This document shows, piece after piece, positions 36,301-44,833 of a stretch of DNA of 64,000 nt. A program made the position numbers and the translations under genes. The DNA is from Sphingobacterium sp. BN32 (GTDB lineage: Bacteria > Bacteroidota > Bacteroidia > Sphingobacteriales > Sphingobacteriaceae). The stretch covers positions 930,001 to 994,000 of the forward strand of contig NZ_CP129963.1 of NCBI RefSeq assembly GCF_030503615.1. Direction: 5' to 3'. The notes beneath the pieces are model-generated. The model saw only the letters and a list, made by a program, of their open reading frames with translations. It had not been told where the DNA came from and ran no database searches. Positions within the stretch are counted from its first letter, which is position 1, and every line of letters starts with the position of its first letter.

Positions 36301-36524
36301 TCCAAAACGGTGCGTACCTACGATTGAAAAATATTCAATTAGGCTATACATTGCCATTAAAGACAGAGGCAATCCGCAAGTTGAGAGTATTCTTCTCCGG
36401 ACAAGATCTATGGGAAACCACGAAAGTAATGGAGGTCTTCGACCCGGAGGTTCCTAACAACGTAGGAGCGACCACCTATCCGTTTTTCCGTACCGTTTCT
36501 TTTGGCCTTAATCTGACCCTATAA
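33396..36524 (+). CDS. SusC/RagA-family TonB-dependent outer-membrane receptor
   Basis: A 1042-residue protein. After the signal peptide comes the regulatory-like domain ([21 protein letters not shown]), the box [14 protein letters not shown] and a plug with [11 protein letters not shown] and [32 protein letters not shown]. The barrel contains [11 protein letters not shown] and ends [8 protein letters not shown]. ATG 33396 and 33399 are both possible. It transports a glycan with the SusD encoded 11 bases downstream. The flanking GH2-lyase fusion and the hybrid regulator suggest that all act on the same uronic-acid-rich substrate. Confidence 0.97.
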   Translation: [1042 protein letters not shown]

Positions 36525-36535
36525 TCTCCTGTCAC

Positions 36536-38194
36536 ATGAAAGCATTAAATTCTATTATAACCCATTTCGCTCTTGCTGCAGCCTTAAGTATGACTGCCAG
36601 CTGTAGCTTAGACCGATTCCCGGAAACCACATTCTCCGACCAGGAGTTTTGGAATACCGAATCTGATTTAAAATTTGCCGCAAACCGCCTATACCAACAA
36701 TTGGAAGGCTTTGAGCTGGATAATCGTGGCGATGACAATGTTAACCAAACGGTCAACCTGATCAGTAATGGTGCATGGAGCATCCCCAGCACCAGTTCGG
36801 ATTGGTCACAGCCCTATGAAATGATATTCACGGCAAACAATATCCTGATCAAAGGCGAGAAGGCGGGTGTAGCCGAGGGAATTAAGAACAGATACTTTGC
36901 GGAAGCAAAGTTCTTCCGTGCATATGCCTATTTCCAACTGCTTCAGCGCTATGGCGATGTTCCATTCTTAACGAAGACGCTAGACTTTAATTCGCCCGAA
37001 TTGAACATGGCAAGAACCCCTAAAGCAGAAATTGCAAAACAGCTTTATCTGGATCTCGATTATGCAAAAGACTGGCTTCCGACCGCAAAGTCTATTCCGG
37101 CTGCCGACTACGGCCGCGTGAGCAAGAGTGCTGCACAAGCACTAAAGGCACGCATAGGTCTGTTTCTAGGTACTTATGCCAAGTACCATGGCGGATCTGA
37201 TGCACAGACCCATTTACAGCAAGCCGTTGATGGAGCTAGCTATGTCATGGGGCAGGGACATCAACTGTTCTCAGACTACGCTAAATTATTCAATCAAGAA
37301 GGTGAAGGACCGGCGAACAGCGAGAATATCTTAGTAAAAATCTACGGTGTCAATGCATCCAATGTTATCTTAGCCCACAACTACTCGCGCGATTTAGAAA
37401 ATGGTCGCGTGGCGGTAACCCGTAACCTCATTCGCCAGTATCTCTATACCGATGGTCTGCCAGCCTATAACGAGCGGAATGAACTCCGACCTGTAAGATC
37501 TACCTTCTACATTGCTGAAGGTGCTGAGCCAAGCTATAATGCGGTTCTCGATAACCGTGACCCACGTCTTGGATTGACGGTATTTCGTAACGGAGAGCAG
37601 GCCTACAAGGGGCCTTGGGTGCCAACGACAACCTTGGGCGCTAGAACTGCTTATGCTACCAAAAAGGGATTCAATATACCAGATTGGCAAACCTCTGGTT
37701 CTGGAACGACTGATAGAATCCTGATTCGCTATGCTGAAGTGTTATTAACCTATGCCGAAGCAAAATACGAACTGAACGGATCCATCTCAGACGATGATTT
37801 AGACAAGAGTATCAATCTATTGCGCAAAAGAGTAGGGATGAACGTGAAACTTTCCAATGCATTTGCAGCAGCCAATCAATTGAGCATGCTTGAGGAAATC
37901 CGACGGGAAAGAAATGTCGAGTTAGCACTTGAGGGCTTTCGTTATCCCGATTTGATTCGTTGGAAGCTGGCAGAAAACGCATTGACGCAAAATATCCTCG
38001 GCGCAAAATACAACGCTACAGATTGGGTTGGAGCAGATATCAAGAATTTGAACTTAAATGCCGACCAGATTCTGATCGTTGAGGATAAAAGCACGCGTAG
38101 ATTTAACCCCGCAAAAGATTATCTATACCCGGTTCCATTGAATGAGATTTCGTTAAGTGGCGGTGCAGTAGTTCAAAACCCTAATTGGAAATAA
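36536..38194 (+). CDS. SusD/RagB-family glycan-binding lipoprotein
   Basis: A 552-residue lipoprotein (lipobox TASC, Cys about residue 23). SusD segments are present: FAEAKFFRAYAYFQLLQRYGDVPF, LIRYAEVLLTYAEAKYELNG, EIRRERNVELALEGFRYPDLIRW and the C-terminal YPVPLNEI before NPNW. It pairs with the preceding SusC and is followed one base later by a small lipoprotein gene. Confidence 0.96.
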   Translation: MKALNSIITHFALAAALSMTASCSLDRFPETTFSDQEFWNTESDLKFAANRLYQQLEGFELDNRGDDNVNQTVNLISNGAWSIPSTSSDWSQPYEMIFTANNILIKGEKAGVAEGIKNRYFAEAKFFRAYAYFQLLQRYGDVPFLTKTLDFNSPELNMARTPKAEIAKQLYLDLDYAKDWLPTAKSIPAADYGRVSKSAAQALKARIGLFLGTYAKYHGGSDAQTHLQQAVDGASYVMGQGHQLFSDYAKLFNQEGEGPANSENILVKIYGVNASNVILAHNYSRDLENGRVAVTRNLIRQYLYTDGLPAYNERNELRPVRSTFYIAEGAEPSYNAVLDNRDPRLGLTVFRNGEQAYKGPWVPTTTLGARTAYATKKGFNIPDWQTSGSGTTDRILIRYAEVLLTYAEAKYELNGSISDDDLDKSINLLRKRVGMNVKLSNAFAAANQLSMLEEIRRERNVELALEGFRYPDLIRWKLAENALTQNILGAKYNATDWVGADIKNLNLNADQILIVEDKSTRRFNPAKDYLYPVPLNEISLSGGAVVQNPNWK

Positions 38195-38195
38195 C

Positions 38196-38735
38196 ATGAA
38201 AAAGAAAATCAATCATATCAGAAATAAGGCTGCGCAAGTGTTGCTATTTTTCCTGGCGATGACAAGTCTGTTTGCTTGTAAAGAGGATCGGGAAGTATTG
38301 GCGGGTTTGCCAGAATATGAACATCATTACTACATCGTTTACATGCCGAACAATAACTCGGCGGTAACCGTTAAGCGTTCGCAGACGGCTTTACTCGAAC
38401 TTCCTGTTCAATTTTACTCCGAATTTGAACGTAATTACGATGCTGTTGCGCAATATGTAGTCAGTGTAGAGGGAATCAATAACCCGGCGGAATTGGGGAA
38501 AGACTTTGAAGTTGTAGATGCCTCGGGAAACAAGATTAGTCCGATAGCCGGCAAATATCAAATGGTATTTCCCGGCGCGAAGAAAGCACAGGCTAAGATT
38601 TACATCAAATTACTAAATAACACGGCTGCTACCGGACGTCGTTCCGTTGCGATTAATCTTGTTGATAATATTCAAGAGCAATTCCGGGTCGATGTTTTCT
38701 CTACCGCGTTCAAACGTACTGTTAATATAGATTAA
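38196..38735 (+). CDS. Small surface lipoprotein of a SusCD locus (DUF4843/DUF1735-like)
   Basis: A 179-residue protein with lipobox LFAC (Cys about residue 28). The rest is predicted beta-rich and resembles the accessory lipoproteins that follow susCD genes: HYYIVYMPNNNSAV, then a bacterial Ig-like pattern with ELGKDFEVV and a final block KAQAKIYIKLLNN. It may be an extra glycan-binding protein. The family assignment is tentative. One base separates it from susD and a strong terminator follows. Confidence 0.7.
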   Translation: MKKKINHIRNKAAQVLLFFLAMTSLFACKEDREVLAGLPEYEHHYYIVYMPNNNSAVTVKRSQTALLELPVQFYSEFERNYDAVAQYVVSVEGINNPAELGKDFEVVDASGNKISPIAGKYQMVFPGAKKAQAKIYIKLLNNTAATGRRSVAINLVDNIQEQFRVDVFSTAFKRTVNID

Positions 38736-38756
38736 TGGTTTTAATAGGTTAAAGCT

Positions 38757-38794
38757 GTACCAACCCGAGCAATTGGGTTGGTACTATTTGTTTT
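38757..38794 (+). terminator. Terminator of the susCD-lipoprotein operon
   Basis: GTACCAACCC and GGGTTGGTAC form a perfect 10-base stem with an 8-base loop, followed by TATTTGTTTT. It separates the operon from the regulator gene at 38860. Confidence 0.8.
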
Positions 38795-38859
38795 AGGATA
38801 AACGTAAATTTGAATATTCGCACGAAAATTCCTATTATGTTGTACCAAATAAGCCTAGT

Positions 38860-41800
38860 ATGAGACGGATTCTGTGTTCCCTGGTATTCTTTTGTTCCTT
38901 GCTATCACTGTCGTATGCGCAGGATGCTCGCTTTTTCCACTTGTCTACCAAGGACGGATTATCGCAGAGTACGGTTTTTTCCATCCTTCAAGACCATCAG
39001 GACTTCATTTGGATCGGTACCCGCGACGGTCTTAATCGTTACGATGCCAATAAATTTAGAATCTACAGAACGGCCCTATCGGATAGCAGCTCGCTGTCGG
39101 ATAGTTACATAACCAGTCTTTTCGAGGACTCCAAAAAGCGGCTGTGGGTCGGTACAGCCATCGGGCTGAATCTATATTTTAGAGATACCGACGATTTCAA
39201 ACGCATAGCCATCGGCAGCAATCCTTCGGTCGAACCTCTTATTTATGCCGTTACAGAGGATAAGAAGGGCTATATCTGGGTCAGTAGTAATCAGGGCTTG
39301 TATCGAATTCATATGACAGCGGATGATATCAGAGTACAACTGGCTTTCAATGGTCGAAATATCAGTAATCAATCCTTTCCCAACAACGCCGGAAATATAC
39401 AGCAACTTTATCAGGATCAGCAGAACAGACTTTGGGTAAGTACGAACGGCGGACTTTATGTATTCTCGGCGGGCGGACAAACCGGCTTAAATAAACTCAT
39501 CTACAGCTTTCAACGTAAAGCAGGGCAGCTTAACAATGAGGAAGTACGCTTTGTGTATGAGATGAAACCGGGGGTATTCTGGATTGGCACAAAAGAGGGC
39601 GGAATAAACGTTTTCCATGAGGCATCGAAATCATTTTCTTATTTAACGACTAAAAGTCCCTTAAATGAGGGGGCAACATTGAGCAGCAACGATGTCCGCA
39701 GCCTAATAAAAGATAAAAGAGGCGGCTATTGGATAGGCACGATCAATGGTTTGAATTATTACGAGGAAGGTAAGGGCTTCAAAAACTATCTCAAGAAGGA
39801 AAACGACATGAGTTCGCTCGCCGATAATTCGATTAGGCCTATTTTTCAAGACCGCAGAGGTTCGATCTGGATAGGAACCTATTATGGCGGAATCAGTGTT
39901 TATGATCGCGACCTGCCGATCTTCCAGCATTACAGCAAGGATGGCCGCCCCGCGAGTCTTTCCTATAATGTAGTCAGTGGAATAGTGCAAGATAAGCAGG
40001 GTGGCTATTGGATAGGTACGGAAGGCGGAGGACTGGATTATATGAATCCGGAGAAAAAGGTTATCCGGCATTATAGCCATCAGCAGAACCAAGCGTCTTC
40101 TTTGAGCAATAATCATGTAAAGCATATTTTTATCGATAGCAAAGCCAACGTATGGATTGGAACCTATTCCGGCGGATTGAACATTCTTAAGCCTGATCAG
40201 CAGGGATTTGAACATATTAGGCATGATCCCAACGATGCGAGCTCACTTTCCAGTAATAATGTCTACAGCATTAAGGAGGACCATCAAGGTCACCTTTGGA
40301 TAGGCACTTACGGAGGGGGATTGAATCTGAAGAAAGCAGGAACAACAGGCTATTACGAGCAATATATGCCCGGTAAGCGCGCGCCCTACAATCTCTCATC
40401 AGAAATGGTACGTACCGTCTTCATCGATTCGAGAAAGAATGTCTGGGCCGGCACCGAGAATGGACTGAATGTGAAGTGGGCAGGTAAAGAGGCTTTTGAT
40501 GTTTTCTTCCCAAAGGTAGGAGATATACATTCCATAAGTGGCTCCATTATCCTCAGTATTTTTGAGGACAGTAAAGGAAGGTTATGGATCGGAACTTCCA
40601 AAGAAGGCTTAAACTTGTTTGACTATGAGAAGAAGCAGTTTAAACGCTATTCGCAGAAAGATGGATTGCCGGGAAATAATATTGTCGGTATTTTGGAGGA
40701 TGCCAATAAACTATGGATAAGCACCAACAACGGTATCTGCTCCTTCAATCCGGAGAAGGGAGAGTTTGCTCCATTCAATATGAAGGACGGATTGTTGGGT
40801 AATGAATTCTCCATCGGGGCAGCGTTTAAAAGCAGTGATGGTGAGATACTATTCGGAGGGACACATGGTATTACCTCGTTTTATCCTCGCCAAATCGGGA
40901 GCAGCGGATATCGTCCGAAAGTGACCTTCACGGATCTTAGAATTCATAATCAACCCATCGATCCGCAACCCGGGACATTGTTGCCAATCCAGTTGGCGGT
41001 GAACCCTAAACTTGAATTGCCCCACAACAAGAATACTTTCAGTATCGACTTTGCCACGTTAAACTACGTTACACCGGAGAAGAATAAATATGCATACAAG
41101 CTCGAGGGATTAGAGGAGGACTGGAATTATGTCGATATCCCTACAGCAACATACACCAACCTATCGCCTGGAAAGTATACGCTGTTGATCAAAGGGGCGA
41201 GCAACGATGCAGTGTGGTCGCAAGAAATAAATAGATTGGAGTTGACTATTTTACCACCTTGGTGGTTAACCTGGTGGGCAATCAGCATTTATGTATTATT
41301 GGGCTTAGCCGTATTTTACATCATCATACGGTTTGTCAAATCCAAAAGTGAGCTGAAATATCAATTGGAGCTCGTCAATCTGGAAACCGCGCACGAAAAG
41401 AAAGTCGCAGAAATGAAGGCGAACTTCTTTACGAATGTATCACATGAATTGCGGACGCCGCTGATGCTAATTCTAAGCCCCCTACAACAGATATTGTCCA
41501 ACACTGCGGACAATGATAGCAATAAGCCGACGCTGCGTGTGATGAAGAAAAATGCACAGCGCTTATTGCTGCTTGTAAATGAGCTGTTGGATGTTAGAAA
41601 AAGCGAATTAGGATTACTAAAATTAAAAGTTGCTCAATATGATCTGCATGCGGTTATTCTTGATGTGCTCGAATCCTTTAAAAATGATTTTGAAAGCAAG
41701 AAAATAAGCGTTCAATTGGAGGTTGAGGACGAATTACCGAATGTTTGGATGGATATCAATCAGATGGAGAAAGTCTGTTTCAATATACTTGCCAACGCAT

Positions 41801-43074
41801 TGAGGTTTACACCGGAGGGCGGCGAGATCAAATTATCCCTGTCGCAAATCGAAGCGCAGGATAGATATCCGGAGGGGATGCTGCAACTTTGTGTTAGAGA
41901 TTCCGGACCAGGCATTCCGAAGCATGAATTGGAGACGGTATTTGAATTTTTCTATCAAGGCGATCAAAACCTATACAGCAAGAAATATAGCAGCGGGATC
42001 GGCCTCTCTCTGGCAAAAGATATTGTATTGCTGCATCAGGGAGAAATCTTTGTAGAAAGTCAAAGCGAAGAAGACGGACAACCCTCGTTCAGCAGTTTTT
42101 ATATCTGTATTCCACTAGGAAATGCTCATTTAAAAGCAGAGGAAATGTTGCAGGATATTCCTCAGAACCAATCCTCGCCAAACAAAGAGCTAACCAATAC
42201 AATGGCACAAACTGCCACTTTGCAAGCCGACGAAGTGAGCGAGATTGCTGAGCATATTCCGTTAAAGGAAAGGAAAATGGTGCTCTTGGTAGACGACAAT
42301 GAAGAAATACTACAGTTTCTTTATCGGCAATTAAACAAGAACTATCAGGTGTTATTGGCGAGAGATGGCGAGCAAGCATGGAGGCAGGTCTCGGAAAATT
42401 TACCTGATCTCGTTATATCCGATGTCATGATGCCAAACGTCGATGGTATCAGTCTTGCAAAAATGATGAAATCGAACGCGACGACATCGCATATTCCTGT
42501 AATTCTACTCACGGCGCTTTCGTCAAGCGAGGATATGAAAACAGGAATGCACGCCGGCTCCGATGATTACCTCACCAAGCCCGTAAACATTGAAATTCTG
42601 GCGCTGAAAATTCAGAACATACTCTTCACACAGCAGAGCTTCAGGAAACACTTCGTCAAAGAATATCTATTAAAAGATAAAAAGGAGGAAGAGGAAACTG
42701 CGAACGAAGAAGTGAGTTTCCTCAATAAACTCGTCAGCTTTATCGAAGAACATCTAGCCGAAGAAGAACTCAATGTAATGCAGCTCGCCAATCAGATTGG
42801 AATGAGCAGACCCGTGCTCTACAGAAAGGTGAAACAGCTGACCGGCCTCAGCATCATCGAAATGATCAATGCCGTTAGACTTCGAACCGCCAGCACACTG
42901 CTCGGAAATAAAGACCTCAGTATTGCTGAAGTAGCGTATTCGGTAGGTTTCTCCGACCCCAAATGGTTCAGTAAGACCTTCAAAGCTTTTTACGGAGTTA
43001 CTCCCTCACAGTTTATTAATCTGGAAGTGGAGGAGAAAGTGAAGTTAATGAATGCGAGTAAATTGGTTAAGTAG
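38860..43074 (+). CDS. Hybrid two-component system (HTCS) sensor kinase/response regulator with AraC output
   Basis: A 1404-residue single-chain regulator. A signal peptide leads to about 14 propeller repeats of the IWIGTxxGLNxY type (two 7-bladed propellers, about 25-680), then a Y_Y_Y domain (about 700-795) and one membrane helix (about 800-825). The cytoplasmic part has the H-box SHELRTP with His862, an ATP-binding domain (NALRFTPEGG, DSGPGIP, GIGLSLAKD), a receiver with phospho-acceptor Asp1188 in ISDVMMPN and Lys in LTKPVN, and an AraC-type DNA-binding domain (about 1290-1395, GMSRPVLYRKVKQLTG). It senses a degradation product in the periplasm and activates its PUL, probably the susCD and enzyme genes just upstream. 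Confidence 0.97.
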   Translation: MRRILCSLVFFCSLLSLSYAQDARFFHLSTKDGLSQSTVFSILQDHQDFIWIGTRDGLNRYDANKFRIYRTALSDSSSLSDSYITSLFEDSKKRLWVGTAIGLNLYFRDTDDFKRIAIGSNPSVEPLIYAVTEDKKGYIWVSSNQGLYRIHMTADDIRVQLAFNGRNISNQSFPNNAGNIQQLYQDQQNRLWVSTNGGLYVFSAGGQTGLNKLIYSFQRKAGQLNNEEVRFVYEMKPGVFWIGTKEGGINVFHEASKSFSYLTTKSPLNEGATLSSNDVRSLIKDKRGGYWIGTINGLNYYEEGKGFKNYLKKENDMSSLADNSIRPIFQDRRGSIWIGTYYGGISVYDRDLPIFQHYSKDGRPASLSYNVVSGIVQDKQGGYWIGTEGGGLDYMNPEKKVIRHYSHQQNQASSLSNNHVKHIFIDSKANVWIGTYSGGLNILKPDQQGFEHIRHDPNDASSLSSNNVYSIKEDHQGHLWIGTYGGGLNLKKAGTTGYYEQYMPGKRAPYNLSSEMVRTVFIDSRKNVWAGTENGLNVKWAGKEAFDVFFPKVGDIHSISGSIILSIFEDSKGRLWIGTSKEGLNLFDYEKKQFKRYSQKDGLPGNNIVGILEDANKLWISTNNGICSFNPEKGEFAPFNMKDGLLGNEFSIGAAFKSSDGEILFGGTHGITSFYPRQIGSSGYRPKVTFTDLRIHNQPIDPQPGTLLPIQLAVNPKLELPHNKNTFSIDFATLNYVTPEKNKYAYKLEGLEEDWNYVDIPTATYTNLSPGKYTLLIKGASNDAVWSQEINRLELTILPPWWLTWWAISIYVLLGLAVFYIIIRFVKSKSELKYQLELVNLETAHEKKVAEMKANFFTNVSHELRTPLMLILSPLQQILSNTADNDSNKPTLRVMKKNAQRLLLLVNELLDVRKSELGLLKLKVAQYDLHAVILDVLESFKNDFESKKISVQLEVEDELPNVWMDINQMEKVCFNILANALRFTPEGGEIKLSLSQIEAQDRYPEGMLQLCVRDSGPGIPKHELETVFEFFYQGDQNLYSKKYSSGIGLSLAKDIVLLHQGEIFVESQSEEDGQPSFSSFYICIPLGNAHLKAEEMLQDIPQNQSSPNKELTNTMAQTATLQADEVSEIAEHIPLKERKMVLLVDDNEEILQFLYRQLNKNYQVLLARDGEQAWRQVSENLPDLVISDVMMPNVDGISLAKMMKSNATTSHIPVILLTALSSSEDMKTGMHAGSDDYLTKPVNIEILALKIQNILFTQQSFRKHFVKEYLLKDKKEEEETANEEVSFLNKLVSFIEEHLAEEELNVMQLANQIGMSRPVLYRKVKQLTGLSIIEMINAVRLRTASTLLGNKDLSIAEVAYSVGFSDPKWFSKTFKAFYGVTPSQFINLEVEEKVKLMNASKLVK

Positions 43075-43229
43075 TAGTTAGTATTAGACATAAGATATAA
43101 GATTTTAGACATTAGACCGTTTTGTCTAAGATGGGAAAGGAAGGAAAGTTTGTTTTTTGGTGTAAACAAGAAGGGGAACGTAGTGTTAAAAATAAGCTTA
43201 AGATGCAGCCTAGAAAGGAACGCTATAGT
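43075..43229. repeat. TTAGAC-rich repeat left of the insertion sequence
   Basis: Starting in the stop codon of the regulator, this stretch reads TAGTAGTTAGTATTAGAC and then several TTAGACATAAGAT-like units. Similar units occur in inverted orientation immediately right of the insertion sequence (44548-44582), and a related TAGTAGTTAGTA motif is in the 21.1-kb repeat. It looks like a dispersed intergenic repeat that the IS entered. Confidence 0.55.
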
Positions 43230-43272
43230 TGTCCATCCCTGAAATAGGTTGACCACAAAATGGAGGTACTAA

Positions 43273-43671
43273 ATGCAAACAAATTTGCGGTTAATCAGGA
43301 AATCACGGGTTTATTCTGATGATTTTAAGCGGGAAATAGTTTCCCTATTTGAGAGTGGGAAGTTGAGTGTTCTACAGTTAGAGCGGCTTTATGGAATAAG
43401 TAATCCCACGATCTATAATTGGATCTATAAATTTTCTAACTTTAATGAGAAAGGACAACGTATAATGGAGATGAAATCAAGTAGCACCCACAAAGTAAAA
43501 GCCATGGAACAGCGTATCCGTGAACTGGAGCGGATGATCGGCCAGAAGCAGATCAAGATCGATTTCTTGGAGAAGATGATCGACATCGCTGGAGAGGATC
43601 TTAAGGTCGATATCAGAAAAAATTTCAACACCCCACCATCGGATGGTTCCGGGAACACGCAGGAAAAATAG
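43273..43671 (+). CDS. IS3-family transposase OrfA
   Basis: A 132-residue protein with an N-terminal helix-turn-helix (SDDFKREIVSLFESGKLSVLQLERLYGISNPTIYNWIYKF) and a coiled-coil region (KAMEQRIRELERMIGQKQIKIDFLEKMIDIA) used for multimer formation. Near its end the message has A AAA AAT (43617-43623) in frame, a -1 slippery heptamer. Reading on in this frame gives OrfA alone; slipping produces the OrfAB transposase. Confidence 0.93.
   Translation: MQTNLRLIRKSRVYSDDFKREIVSLFESGKLSVLQLERLYGISNPTIYNWIYKFSNFNEKGQRIMEMKSSSTHKVKAMEQRIRELERMIGQKQIKIDFLEKMIDIAGEDLKVDIRKNFNTPPSDGSGNTQEK
43617..43623 (+). other. Programmed -1 frameshift site of the IS transposase
   Basis: The heptamer A AAA AAT is positioned with codons AAA and AAT in the OrfA frame. 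The -1 frame is open from 43605 to the OrfB stop at 44516 and encodes a typical OrfB start (KKFQHPTIGWFREHAGKIDY) before the first ATG at 43707. A fused product of about 414 residues results. Confidence 0.75.
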
Positions 43672-43706
43672 ATTATTCCCTCAATCAGCTTTATAGAACC
43701 GTTGGT

Positions 43707-44516
43707 ATGAGCAAACAGGCGGTGCATCAGCGCGCTGTTCGCCATTCCCGTTATCAGGTTCAATTCGCTGAGCTGATCGAAAAAGCGGATAAAGTGCGTA
43801 AGGAACATCCCGGTTGTGGGGTGGAAAAACTGTATTATATGCTCCGTCCGGATTTTGTGGGGAGAGATCGTTTCATAGAGACCATGATGTCTTTAGGATA
43901 TCGATTGAAGGTCAAGAAGAACTATCGCAGGACGACTCGCGGGCTTTCCACAGCCTACCCTAATCTGATCAATGGCTTGGTTGTAGGGACTCCCAATCAG
44001 GTTTGGCAATCGGACATCACCTACTTCTACGTGGGCGATAGGTTCTACTATGGAGTGTTCATTATCGACGTTTACACCAAAAAGATCGTTGGATATCAAG
44101 TATCCAATCATATGCAGTCAACAGCTAATCTTAAGGCACTACGAATGGCCCTTAAGAATAACGGGGCACCCCAATATCATCATTCAGACCGAGGTGCCCA
44201 ATATCATGCGACAGCTTATCTGCAGCTGTTGAAAGAGAATAATTGCAGGGTGAGCATGGGCAAGAGTGCCCAGGACAATGCATACGCTGAGCGGATCAAT
44301 GGAACCATCAAGAATGAGTATCTGGATTATTGGAAGCCCAAGACGTTCGAAAGCTTAAAAAAAATGGTCAATAGAGCTGTCAAACAGTACAATAAACGAA
44401 GACTGCACAACTCATTACATAGGATGTCGCCAGAGAGTTTCGAAGAAAAGTGGTTTAGGGAGATATTGTCTCCTAAACCACTAATAACTATATTTGATCA
44501 AGTTGATAAATTGTAA
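43707..44516 (+). CDS. IS3-family transposase OrfB (DDE integrase domain)
   Basis: From ATG 43707 the product has 269 residues, but the frame extends upstream to 43605 and is probably expressed as an OrfAB fusion. An N-terminal HTH_21-like region (KEHPGCGVEKLYYMLRP) is followed by the integrase core with Asp in WQSDITYF, Asp in HHSDRGAQY and Glu in NAYAERINGTIKNEYL, the last pair 35 residues apart. All catalytic residues are present, so the element may be active. Confidence 0.95.
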   Translation: MSKQAVHQRAVRHSRYQVQFAELIEKADKVRKEHPGCGVEKLYYMLRPDFVGRDRFIETMMSLGYRLKVKKNYRRTTRGLSTAYPNLINGLVVGTPNQVWQSDITYFYVGDRFYYGVFIIDVYTKKIVGYQVSNHMQSTANLKALRMALKNNGAPQYHHSDRGAQYHATAYLQLLKENNCRVSMGKSAQDNAYAERINGTIKNEYLDYWKPKTFESLKKMVNRAVKQYNKRRLHNSLHRMSPESFEEKWFREILSPKPLITIFDQVDKL

Positions 44517-44660
44517 AAACGGTCAACACTATTCAGGGACAGACAAGTGTCTAAAATCTAATGTCTAACGTCTAATATCTAACCCCGATACATTAAATAG
44601 TATCCATTCCCCATTCACACCCATACCATAGCCCTTCCAGAGCGGGTTTGATACGGTTAT

Positions 44661-44678
44661 GAAAGGGTTATGAAAGGG
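44661..44678. repeat. Copy of dispersed 18-bp repeat
   Basis: GAAAGGGTTATGAAAGGG is the exact reverse complement of 20880-20897. Flanking sequence (GAGCGGGTTTGAT upstream, AAAAGGGTTTTAAG downstream) is also similar, so the two loci carry related intergenic repeat units in opposite orientation. Confidence 0.7.
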
Positions 44679-44764
44679 GTTTAAAAGGGTTTTAAGTTGA
44701 ACGAGACTTATTCCTTTTTTGATTCAAAGCAATAGCTGATACCAATTAGATTCTCACGAATGCA

Positions 44765-44803
44765 GAAAAAAGAACAGCAGATATGCCTGGCAAATCTGCT
44801 GTT
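44765..44803 (-). terminator. Terminator of the ROK/sialidase operon
   Basis: AACAGCAGAT and ATCTGCTGTT form a perfect 10-base stem with an 11-base loop. On the minus strand it is followed by CTTTTTTCT. It lies 31 bases after the sialidase stop. Confidence 0.8.
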
Positions 44804-44833
44804 ATCAAGATCTTGAATTATAGCGTGGAAAGT

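Larger units (their letters stand above)
43230..44545 (+). mobile_element. IS3-family insertion sequence (IS150-like), complete
   Basis: Ends run TGTCC...AGACA, i.e. 5'-TG and CA-3'. The terminal inverted repeats (43230-43254 and 44521-44545) match at 19 of 25 positions. The triplet AGT flanks both ends (43227-43229 and 44546-44548), a 3-base target duplication typical of IS3 elements. Two overlapping reading frames encode OrfA and OrfB with an intact DDE triad. Length 1316 bases. It sits between two transcription units and interrupts no gene. Confidence 0.93.

Noticed and set aside
39703..40224. 173-codon minus-strand frame in the HTCS propeller
   Set aside because: Mirror of repeated IWIGT codons in the true gene; no domain and no start signals.
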